From Moesziomyces globuligerus (taxonomy: Eukaryota; Basidiomycota; Ustilaginomycetes; Ustilaginales; Ustilaginaceae), in the NCBI GenBank assembly GCA_030849465.1, contig JARVLF010000016.1, forward strand, positions 558,001 to 622,000: a stretch of 64,000 nt of DNA, written 5' to 3'. The notes below the pieces were generated by a model. It had not been told where the DNA came from. It saw only the letters and a list, made by a program, of their open reading frames with translations, and ran no database searches. Below, piece by piece: positions 29,126 through 37,741 of this stretch. The translations under genes and the position numbers were made by a program. The first letter of the stretch is position 1; each line of letters begins with the position of its first letter.

Positions 29126-29887
29126 AACTTCCATCCTCATTTTGTGTCATTTCCCCTGCGATTTTCCGCACCTCTGCCCGTGTCGGGCCCACATGCCCTC
29201 GTTGACGTCATGACAGCTGCAGGTCGTGATTCCACACGATCGAAGCAATCCTTCTCGCTCAGGCGCATCTTTGACTGGCACCGAGAGCCACGAAAGAATC
29301 GCACTGCAGAGTCACGCTGTTGGACAGCTGGTTGGGGTGCAGCTTGGAAGCGCCGAAGTGCGTAAAGCGACAGGCTCGAGATCAGCTTACCATGCGAACA
29401 CCAAGCCGAGACCCGTTCGGATCGTTACGTGCAAGCCGTAAGCACACGGTCACGGCTGTGGGCCAATGCGGCTGCGAATTAGGTGGGATTTTGCATTTCT
29501 TTTTTACCCGCCGATGCGGGCCACAGGATCGTGCGGACCCTCGTCTCGCTTGGAGCGAGTCGACTCGTGCCGTCCTCCACCTGCCGTCCTGCCAAGGTGA
29601 CTGACGAGCTGCAGGCCCAAACGTCATTTTCTGCCGTCTCGATCCGCCGACATACCGCACACAGAGATGCTGACTTAGCCCAAGCACTCCCGCCGGTGCG
29701 CTTCGCTGCACGGTCGTGGACCCCGTTCCGGCTTGGCATGCCGCAAGAACACCTGCAATGTGGATCCCTGCTGGACTCTGAGGAGGAACCACCATCTCGA
29801 CCTTCCGTACATCGCCTTGTCTGCTGTGAGGGCTCGCTCAGCCCGTCCTTCTGCTCCGTCTTCCTCTCGGGCGAGCTCCATCCAGCC
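29126..29887. other. Promoter region of the carotenoid oxygenase gene
   Basis: 762 bases. The downstream reading frame is open back to 29483 but is Cys/Arg-rich and lacks family similarity, so the start is placed at 29888. Confidence 0.45.
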
Positions 29888-32236
29888 ATGACTGCGACAC
29901 AGCATAGCCTGACCCGCTCGGGATCGCTCAAGCGTCCAGCGAGTCAGAAGCCTGCCGCACCAACCATTTCGATCCCATCACCACCAGCCTTGGCCGACAG
30001 CGCTTCATATCCTCCATCCGACTACCTCGACGACAATGCGGAAGCAGGGCCGTCGCGATTGGCGGCTCCAGGGAGCATCCCACGTAGGCCCGTGCTGTCG
30101 CGCCGCAGAACCTCGAAAAAGGACTACGTGCATCCGTACCTATCGGGCAACTTTGCACCGGTCACCACCGAGTGCCCGCTGACCGACTGCCTGTACGAGG
30201 GTACGATTCCGGAGGAGTTTGCCGGCAGCCAGTATGTGCGGAACGGCGGCAATCCGCTGGCCAACTCGGAGCTGGATCGCGATGCGCACTGGTTCGATGC
30301 CGACGGCATGCTTGCCGGCGTCCTCTTCCGTCGTACGCCCGAGGGCATCATCCAACCCTGCTTCTTGAACCGCTTCATCCTCACCGACCTGCTGCTCTCG
30401 ACGCCCGAGCACTCTCGTCTGCCGTACCTGCCGAGCATCGCCACGCTCGTCAACCCGCATGTCGGCGTGCTCTGGCTCATGCTCGAAATCATGCGCACCT
30501 TCTTCCTCACGATGCTCACGTGGCTTCCCGGGCTCGGACTTCGGAGCGACCAGAAGCTGCGCCGCATCAGCGTTGCCAACACCAGCGTGTTCTGGCACGA
30601 CGGCAAAGCGATGGCCGGCTGCGAGAGTGGACCGCCCATGCGCATCATGCTGCCCGGTCTCGAGACCGCCGGCTGGTACACGGGTGAAGACGACGAGCCG
30701 CATCCGCCGAATGGCACCGACGAGAAGCATAGAACATCCAAGGGTTTCGGTGGAGGACCGCCCATCGTTAGCATGCTGCGTGAATTCACCACCGCACATC
30801 CCAAGGTCGACCCGCAAACGAGCGAGCTGCTGCTGTACCACATGTGCTTCGAGCCGCCTTACCTGCGCGTCAGCGTGATCCCTCCCTCGCAGGCAGAGGC
30901 CAAGCGGCTGTCTCCCCAGGCCAGGACGATCAAAGGACAGGCGGTGCGTGGGCTCAAGCAGCCCAAGATGATGCACGACTTTGGCGCCACGCCTTCGCAT
31001 ACGGTCATCATCGACGTGCCGCTGTCGCTCGATATGATGAACCTCGTGCGCGGCCGGCCGATCCTGCACTACGATCCTAGCCAGCCCATCCGCTTCGGTG
31101 TGATGCCGAGGTATGCACCCGACCAGGTGCGCTGGTTCGAAAGCGCAGACGCCTGCTGCGTCTACCACACCGCCAACAGCTGGAACGACGACGGCAAGCT
31201 CGGTGCCTCGCTCGCAGAGCTCGTTGACCCCGTCGAGGCCGGCAGGACCGGGCCGAGAGGCGTCAACATGCTGGGATGCCGACTCAACAGTGCCACGCTC
31301 GTGTATTCGGCAGGCAACCTTCTTCCGCCCTCGCACGTCCTACCGCCACCCAACTGTCCCGAAAAGTGCCAGCTGTACTATTGGCGCTTCGATCTCGAGG
31401 AGGCGGCGACGGAGAGGATCAGCCACGAGTTTGCGCTGTCCGAGGTGCCGTTCGAGTTTCCGACGATCAACGACGAGTATGCGATGCACAGCGCGCGCTA
31501 CGTGTACGGCACGAGCATGCGCGACGGCACCTTTGATGCCGGGCTGGGCAAGGCGGCCAAGATCGACGCGCTCGTCAAGGTGGATGCGCAAACGCTGATC
31601 CGGCGCGGCAAGGCGCTGTGGAGCCAGGGTCGACTTGGTCCTGGTGGCAGTGTGGACGTGCGCACCGTCGAGGAGATCCTGGCGGCTCAGCGTGATGGAT
31701 CTGCTGCACCAGACGACACGATCAAGATCTTCGAGATGCCCCGAGGCTGGTATGCACAGGAGACTACGTTTGTTCCGCGCCGCATCGGCGCCGGACCGCA
31801 CGAAGAGGACGATGGCTGGCTGGTGTGCTATGTGTTCGACGAAGCCACAGGCCTGCACCCGTCTACGGGCGAGGTTCTTCCCGGCGCAGCCAGCGAGCTG
31901 TGGATCATCGACGCACGCGAGATGAAGTCCATCGTCGCCCGCGTCAAGCTGCCCCAGCGCGTCCCCTACGGCCTCCACGGCACGCTCTTCACCGAAGAGC
32001 AGATCGCGCAGCAGAAACCCATCGACCCCTCCAAAATCCGAACGTGGGCCCAGTCGGTCACCCACGCAGACCCCTTTGCCGCCTCCCAGCTCGGCTCCAC
32101 CCTCTGCACCGCCCCGGGCAAGGCGGCTTCGTCCAAGTTTATCAAAGCCAACGACGTCTACGCCGCCTTCTTGGCCGACCCCCTCCACATCGGCGCCTGG
32201 TGGATCAAGCGCAAGATCGAACTCCTCATCGCTTGA
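29888..32236 (+). CDS. Carotenoid/stilbene cleavage oxygenase (RPE65/CCD family), 782 aa
   Basis: ATG at 29888 (MTATQHSLTRSGSLKRP). Residues 1-75 are disordered, then YVHPYLSGNFAPVTTECPLT enters the fold. The four iron-binding histidines of the seven-bladed propeller are visible: H304 (AHPKVD), H363 (MHDFGATPSH), H427 (VYHTANSWND) and H697 (YGLHGTL). A hydrophobic insertion after the first blade (about residues 190-220) could be a membrane-dipping segment. The family uses Fe(II) and O2 to cut carotenoid or stilbene double bonds; smuts are known to have a retinal-forming enzyme and a resveratrol-cleaving enzyme, and I cannot tell which this is. The enzyme is longer than typical (about 550-700 aa). 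Convergent with the makorin-like gene, 171 bases apart. Confidence 0.85.
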   Translation: MTATQHSLTRSGSLKRPASQKPAAPTISIPSPPALADSASYPPSDYLDDNAEAGPSRLAAPGSIPRRPVLSRRRTSKKDYVHPYLSGNFAPVTTECPLTDCLYEGTIPEEFAGSQYVRNGGNPLANSELDRDAHWFDADGMLAGVLFRRTPEGIIQPCFLNRFILTDLLLSTPEHSRLPYLPSIATLVNPHVGVLWLMLEIMRTFFLTMLTWLPGLGLRSDQKLRRISVANTSVFWHDGKAMAGCESGPPMRIMLPGLETAGWYTGEDDEPHPPNGTDEKHRTSKGFGGGPPIVSMLREFTTAHPKVDPQTSELLLYHMCFEPPYLRVSVIPPSQAEAKRLSPQARTIKGQAVRGLKQPKMMHDFGATPSHTVIIDVPLSLDMMNLVRGRPILHYDPSQPIRFGVMPRYAPDQVRWFESADACCVYHTANSWNDDGKLGASLAELVDPVEAGRTGPRGVNMLGCRLNSATLVYSAGNLLPPSHVLPPPNCPEKCQLYYWRFDLEEAATERISHEFALSEVPFEFPTINDEYAMHSARYVYGTSMRDGTFDAGLGKAAKIDALVKVDAQTLIRRGKALWSQGRLGPGGSVDVRTVEEILAAQRDGSAAPDDTIKIFEMPRGWYAQETTFVPRRIGAGPHEEDDGWLVCYVFDEATGLHPSTGEVLPGAASELWIIDAREMKSIVARVKLPQRVPYGLHGTLFTEEQIAQQKPIDPSKIRTWAQSVTHADPFAASQLGSTLCTAPGKAASSKFIKANDVYAAFLADPLHIGAWWIKRKIELLIA

Positions 32237-32407
32237 CCTTGCCCACCTATCCAGACCCACTGCACTATACCCACGCACGTTTCGTCGTGCTCGACAAATG
32301 AAACGATCACTAATTGAAACATGCCTGAGATGGTGACGAATGGTGCGAGCTGCAAGAGGCAAAGAGTGCAGAGAGGGTATAGACGGATCGAGAAGGGAAA
32401 CGACGGT

Positions 32408-33457
32408 TCAGTGAGCAGGACGGGCGGCGAGTAAGAGCAAGATGCGTTCGTCGATGTCTCTGATGCGTTGGAGGAAGCCCGGCGCGATGGAGCGCTCCGA
32501 TCGGGCGACTGGGCGGACGAGGCGGCGAGAGTGCTTCGTTCGTGCGCGCACCGTGAGACGGCCGTAGCCGAATTTATGGGGCTTGCCGTCGATATGGTGC
32601 TGGAAGAGGCAGTCGTCGCCGAAGGGACAGAGCGGCTTGGCGTGCTTGTTGCTGCGTGCGAGGCTTTTGGTGAAGGCCGTGCAGGGTGTAGCCGCGGCAC
32701 GCTCCTTGAAGCGACGGACCGCCAGCTCGCGTGCGGCGCCTTTGAACGGCTGAGACGTGACAAACGTGTACTTGGAGGGGGTGCGACAAACGGGACAACT
32801 CTTGACGTTGACCTGGCTGGATTGACGGCGCCACTCGCGCAAGCAGGGCGGACAGAAGGCGTGGTCGCAGTTGGGATGCTGCGCATAGGCCGGAGGCACA
32901 TCAAAGCAGACGTCACAGGTTTGCGTGTTGACGCTGCCGGAGTGCGAGTGTGCTGCGGTTCTCATCGTCCCAGTGGTCGGGAGTGCGTTTGTTACCTCGG
33001 CGAGGAGACCTGGGCCGGCTTCGTCGACCCAGGCCTCGTCATCGCTGCACGGGCGCGGATCGAACGGTTTGGCGCAAGCAGAGAGGCGCTGACCGTTTGC
33101 GGCGTTCGGCACGTACTCGGATGCGAGTGCCGACAGATGCGTGCTCGGAGGTGGGCTGGAAGGGAGACGCGGAATGGTAGAAGGCTGCCCCGGTTGCCGC
33201 GCCTGCTCGTGGGAGAAGAGGCACTTCTCGCCCCTCCTACACTTGCCCGAGCGGTAAAAGTAGCGGCATGGTGTGCTAGACTTGACTGCACCGGGAGAGG
33301 CTACGAGGCCAGTGTCCGCTGCCGTCGAAAGCATGGCTCGCGAGGATGATGTGTTGCGGTCGCCCGCAGGACCAGTGAGGTGAGGCGACATGTTCGATGC
33401 GGTTGGCCAGGAAGCAGTGCCGTAGCGGCTTTGCGCTCTAAATTGGGTGGAATGCAT
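32408..33457 (-). CDS. Makorin-type E3 ubiquitin ligase (CCCH-RING-CCCH), 349 aa
   Basis: First ATG at 33457; the longer frame starts at a GTG. Domains in order: a CCCH finger CRYFYRSGKCRRGEKCLFSH (residues about 64-83); a C3HC4 RING starting CDVCFDVP, then CDHAFCPPCLREW and closing with CPVCRT (about 181-224); and a second CCCH-like cluster C-x17-C-x5-C-x3-H (about 259-287, ending CLFQHH). This order is that of makorins, which ubiquitylate proteins and bind RNA. Fungal makorins are shorter than animal ones, and only two CCCH units are present here. The N-terminus is Ser/Thr-rich. It shares a 318-base divergent promoter with the DUF427 gene. Confidence 0.82.
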   Translation of the reverse strand: MHSTQFRAQSRYGTASWPTASNMSPHLTGPAGDRNTSSSRAMLSTAADTGLVASPGAVKSSTPCRYFYRSGKCRRGEKCLFSHEQARQPGQPSTIPRLPSSPPPSTHLSALASEYVPNAANGQRLSACAKPFDPRPCSDDEAWVDEAGPGLLAEVTNALPTTGTMRTAAHSHSGSVNTQTCDVCFDVPPAYAQHPNCDHAFCPPCLREWRRQSSQVNVKSCPVCRTPSKYTFVTSQPFKGAARELAVRRFKERAAATPCTAFTKSLARSNKHAKPLCPFGDDCLFQHHIDGKPHKFGYGRLTVRARTKHSRRLVRPVARSERSIAPGFLQRIRDIDERILLLLAARPAH

Positions 33458-33775
33458 GCGCGTCTTTGAGTCGTGGGGGAATCTGAGGTGGACCCTTGCT
33501 GGTAGCAGCACACGGAGGGCGCAGTAGGTGATCCGTTGAAATGAAAATCAATGCTAAGCCGCAGATACTCACATACTCACATGTTTAGCAAAATGAACAT
33601 GGGCCAACTCCACCTGACCAACGCACAGGCGCGCGCGCCACATCCCGTTCCGTCCAACTTGCGAATTGAAAGTCACAGACGCGCCAAGTCATCAGGTCCA
33701 TCTCTCTACACCATACTGCACACACAAGCTTACCGCCGACTTGACAGCTCCCAGCGCAACACTCGCTCCTTCAGC
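33458..33775. other. Divergent promoter region (makorin-like / DUF427)
   Basis: 318 bases between start codons, AT-richer than its surroundings, with no gene. Confidence 0.4.
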
Positions 33776-34534
33776 ATGCCTCCGCGGCCTAAAGAAAATG
33801 TAAGCTCGGCTTGGCACACCTCGTTCGGCTCATCGTCAGTGCGACTGACTCATCTCATCCCCCTCGCCGTTCGCCCCCGCAGGTCTGGAACTATCCCAGA
33901 CCCCCGGCGCTTCAGCCCACCGCGGCTAGGCTCAGGGTGATCTGGGTCACTCCTTCCAAGCAGGAGCTCGTGATTGCGGAGACCACCCAGGGCTACCGCG
34001 TGCTCGAGACCTCGCACCCGCCTACCTACTACTTCCCTCCCAGCAGCGTCAAGATGGATCTCATCAAGCCGTCCAAGGCTCGACGCACCATGTGCGAGTG
34101 GAAGGGCATGGCAGCTTACCACGATCTCCAGTTCAGCAAGGACCAGGGACCCGTCGTTTCCGGCCGCATTTGGTCTTACCCGCAGCCCACGCCGAGCTTT
34201 GCCTCCATCAAAGACTACCTCTGCTTCTACGCTTCGAGCCAGACCGACGCCGATCGCCTCGGACGCTGGAAATGCGTACGTTCAGCCCGTCATCCCGCGC
34301 TGACCTTCTGAAGTATCGCTGACAATCTCCTGCCCCGCCGCATGCGCAATCGTGTCGCTGTACAGATGGTCGATGACGACGAGGTCAAGGCACAGGAAGG
34401 CGACTTCTGTAGGTAGCTCTGAGCTGAGCGTCCATGTCCGAATCGTAGCTGACCGGTGGTCCTTTCGGCCCTTGCATCAGACGGATCATGGATCACTCCC
34501 GAGATCACGGGCGGTGATCGAGGCTTCAAAGGAG
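33776..34534 (+). CDS. DUF427 domain protein, 3' end unresolved
   Basis: Exons 33776-33799 (MPPRPKEN), 33883-34275, 34366-34408 and 34481-34534; the introns have good GTAAG/GTACG or GTAGG donors and CAG acceptors, and phases agree. The protein runs VWNYPRPPALQPTAARLRV, then ETSHPPTYYFPP, MCEWKGMAAYHDL and, after the last splice, YGSWITPEITGGDRGFKGG, the block order of the DUF427 (PF04248) family of unknown function, here about 172 residues so far. Family members normally end 5-10 residues after the FKGG-like block, so at least one small exon should lie in 34535-34917; I could not place it. The last exon ends in phase 1 at a GTAAGT donor, which is also compatible with joining the Dcp2 exon at 34918. 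Confidence 0.7.
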
Positions 34535-34917
34535 GTAAGTACCATCCGCCTGGCGCACCACGCCTCGGAGATCTTCCGTCCCCACATCCCTGGCATTCCC
34601 ATCCCCTCGACACTGCAAGCCCGCAATGCACTAGTGTGCATGCCTCGTTGCATCTTCGTGCAGCGCATCGGAGAGACAAAAGGGGCAGAGACTGGCCTTG
34701 TCGGATCAGCAAAGGGTAAGCACGGTCCAGTGCTTTCTGTTCTTCTCATTCTGCCCCCTTCGTTTCATCGTAAAAGCTGCGCAGGGCTCCGATTCTGCCC
34801 CTTTCTTTCCATCTCCCCCTTTTTGTTCGCTGCCATGACCACGGACGAAGGGATCCACAGCCCAGGACGATCGCTGACTCTGACACCTTCTCGCGACCGC
34901 CCCCGACCCGTGCGCAG
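34535..34917. other. Unresolved interval between DUF427 and Dcp2
   Basis: 383 bases bounded by a GTAAGT donor (34535) and a GCAG acceptor (34914-34917). They should contain the last exon of DUF427, any terminator and the first exon of Dcp2. Possible exons: 34640-34715 (begins ATG, ends phase 1, GTAAGC donor) and 34689-34715 (27 bases, in-frame). No obvious terminator or TATA box seen. Confidence 0.4.
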
Positions 34918-36908
34918 CTCCCACAGAAGCCAGCACGAGCGCCTTGGAGCGCGACCCTCTGGCCGCCTACAAAGGTCTGACGTTTGCCGAGACCCTGGAG
35001 GACCTCAGCAGTCGATTCATCGTCAATCTGCCTTCGGATGAATTGTCCAGCATCGAGCGCATCTGCTTCCAGGTCGAGCAAGCCCACTGGTTCTACGAGG
35101 ACTTCCTCCGACCTCTGAACGCTTCCCTGCCCTCGCTTTCGCTGCGTCGCTTCTCGTCGTATCTGCTCCACACTGCCTCGATGATCGTGCCTCTCATTCA
35201 AAGGTACATCACGGGCGGTACGGGCCAGCAGGATCTCGAAGCCGCCTTCGACGAGTTCCTCAAGTACAAGACCCGCGTTCCCGTATGCGGCGCCATTCTG
35301 CTGGCCGAGGACTGGAACAAGTGTCTCTTGGTCAAAGGCTGGAAGTCGTCCGCTGCCTGGGGCTTTCCCAAGGGCAAGATCAACCAGAACGAGCCGGAGC
35401 GTGACTGCGCCATCCGCGAGGTGCTCGAAGAGACTGGCTACGACTGCAGCGCGCTCCTGCCCGAGGACAGCCAGGACTATCTGGACCTGACCATGCGCGA
35501 ACAGCGCATCCGGTTGTACATCGTGCCGGGCGTCAAGGAGAACACCAAGTTCGAGACGCTGACGCGCAAGGAGATCTCCAAGATCGCCTGGTTCAAGCTG
35601 AGCGATCTGCCCACGTGGAAGAAGTCCAAGGATCCGCCCGCGGGAATGGGCGGCAAGTTCTACCTCATCTCGCCCTTCATTGGGCGGCTCAAACAATGGA
35701 TCCACACCAACAGGGCGTCGCATCCGAGCCTCCCCGCCGGCAAGTCGGAACAAACGCTCGAGATGGACGCGCCCGCATCTTCGCACACCTTGGCGGCTCC
35801 CAAGGGAGCGGCCACCTCAGCAGCGGTCCCGTCGTTTGTCGACACGACCTCGCTCTTCCCAAGCTTCTCAGGGGAGGGCCAAGGCGCACCAAGCAAAGCG
35901 TCTGACCCGCTGCCGGCTCCACCTACGAGCGACAAGCTCAAGTCGCTGCTCGGTCTGTCGTCGCCCACGCCTGAGCCTGCACGTGCTGCGATGCATGAGG
36001 CGCCGAACCAGCAGGCTCAAGCAAGAGCGTTCGAGCAGATGTTCCCGGGCGTCGGCTCGCACATGATTCAAGCTTCCGGTGACGAACGGGGCCAGCAGCT
36101 GCTCAGCCTCTTGATGAATGAACCCAACGCAGGACCTCAGGGACACCCGATCAACGGGCCCCAACACGACGCCAACACACAGCAACGTGCTGCAGCTCTG
36201 CTGGCTGCTCTGAATGGCCCGACCGCAGCTGGCGATTCCAACGCTGCTCGACCAGGAGCGGGCGAAGCTGCGCAGGCCAACCCGTTGCTGAGCATGCTCA
36301 ATGATCCGTCTCGCAGCGAGTCTCCTCTTCCCGCTCCGCGCCCGCAGAAATCTGGACAGGCGCAGAAGCTGCTGCAGATGCTGAGCGCCGGTCACGATCG
36401 AAGCCTCTCGCAGAGCAGCTTTGCCTCGTTCGAAGGCGGTTCAGCGCCTTCTCATGGTGGCGCGCCGCAGCAGGACGCCTCCCGCGGTCCGGACAACCAG
36501 GCAGACGCTCTGCTGCGAATGCTGCAGCCATCCTCGCCTCCGAACAGCTCGCAATCGCCCCCCGCACAAGCTGCGAGCAAGAACGACCTGCTGTCGATCC
36601 TCACAGCTGGTTTGCCTGCGGCGACGAGGCCGAGCCCGAACAACGGCCCGCAGCCCGGACCTGGTCAGGGCTATGGCCAGCCGATGGGCGGTGGATTCCA
36701 GCCCAACCCGCCCTTCTCGTTCCCGCCCCCGCCGCCGCACATGCTGCCTGGTGGAATGATGCATCCGGGCGGAGCCGGACCGCATCCCTTCCACATGGGA
36801 TCGATGCCACCTGGGCCGCCTGGACCCGGTCAAGGCGCTCCAGGTGGATGGGGCTTCATGCCACCCCAGCCCAACTTTGCTCCTTACTCCACCGGCCCTC
36901 CCTCCTGA
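34918..36908 (+). CDS. DCP2: mRNA-decapping enzyme subunit 2, main exon (5' exon uncertain)
   Basis: The main exon runs from the GCAG acceptor at 34917 to TGA at 36906-36908. It has no ATG before the conserved N-terminal helical domain (LEDLSSRFIVNLP), so the start must come from an upstream exon. The regulatory domain includes QVEQAHWFYEDFLRP, which is near-invariant in Dcp2. The Nudix box GKINQNEPERDCAIREVLEETG fits GX5EX7REUXEEXG, with catalytic glutamates in REVLEE; box B follows to about SPFIGRLKQW. The C-terminal 400 residues are disordered, Pro/Gln/Ala-rich, with seven short leucine motifs (see findings). Dcp2 removes the m7G cap in P-bodies. No fungal Dcp2 begins at the internal Met in TASMIVPLI, so that start is rejected. 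Confidence 0.9.
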
Positions 36909-37741
36909 TGACCGCAGGCTTGCGACCGGTGAACTGACTAACGCTGACTTTGCTTTCCGATGGATCAGGCGCTGGTACCTGGGGATGGTGAGCTCGATGT
37001 TGGCTCGCCGCCCGCACGTTGGCGAACCTCTTCCCAGCCTTGCACGACTGGAATGCACTTCAGATCCACGCATCAAGGAATCCAAGGCTGATGATCGACC
37101 GCCATTGCTCTGTGGTCCGTGTGATGTGATGTCCCTCCCTCGTGGCCGCGGCGCCTTCGTGCTCAGATACCGTGCAGGCCCATGAAAGAACGGGCAGAAT
37201 CCGATTCAGGGTCCAAGTCTTTCGGCTCCGAGGGCGCGCCATGCCGCACGGTTTGGGCGCCGCCCTCCAACCGCAGTTTTTCGGTCGGTGCTCTGCCTGG
37301 CATGAGCTCAATTTTCAGATTGCCACACGCCTCTGCACCGGCAGACATAAAAAAAAAGAAAGGGTGAATTTCACAAGAGCAGCGCTGGAAGAAGGGTTCA
37401 GTCAGAAAATTTCCCAAAGAGCGGCTGGCAGCACAGAAATTTTGCAACTCGACTTTTCCTGTAAAGCCAGGGCGTGCGGCCGCCTTCGTCCTTCCTCCCT
37501 CTCCTCACCCCCCGGTCACCCCTCACAAAGCATCCCCACCGACCTCTTCTCCCCGTCGCTTAGCCTCTCTGCTCACGCCGAGACGACGACCAGAGTCGGC
37601 AACATCCTTCGTGCCCTTACATCCCATCACTCATCCTCCCGCTCCTGGATATACCCCTCCATCATCTAGCTTCACCCCTCGCTTCACCTCCTATACCCTC
37701 GGATCGGCGCTCTATCGCGGCCTTTCCCTCCCAGCTGCAAC
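36909..37741. other. Promoter region of NOG2
   Basis: 833 bases without a supported gene. The last 240 bases are strongly pyrimidine-rich (CT/CCTC runs), as expected for the leader of a well-expressed gene. Confidence 0.5.
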
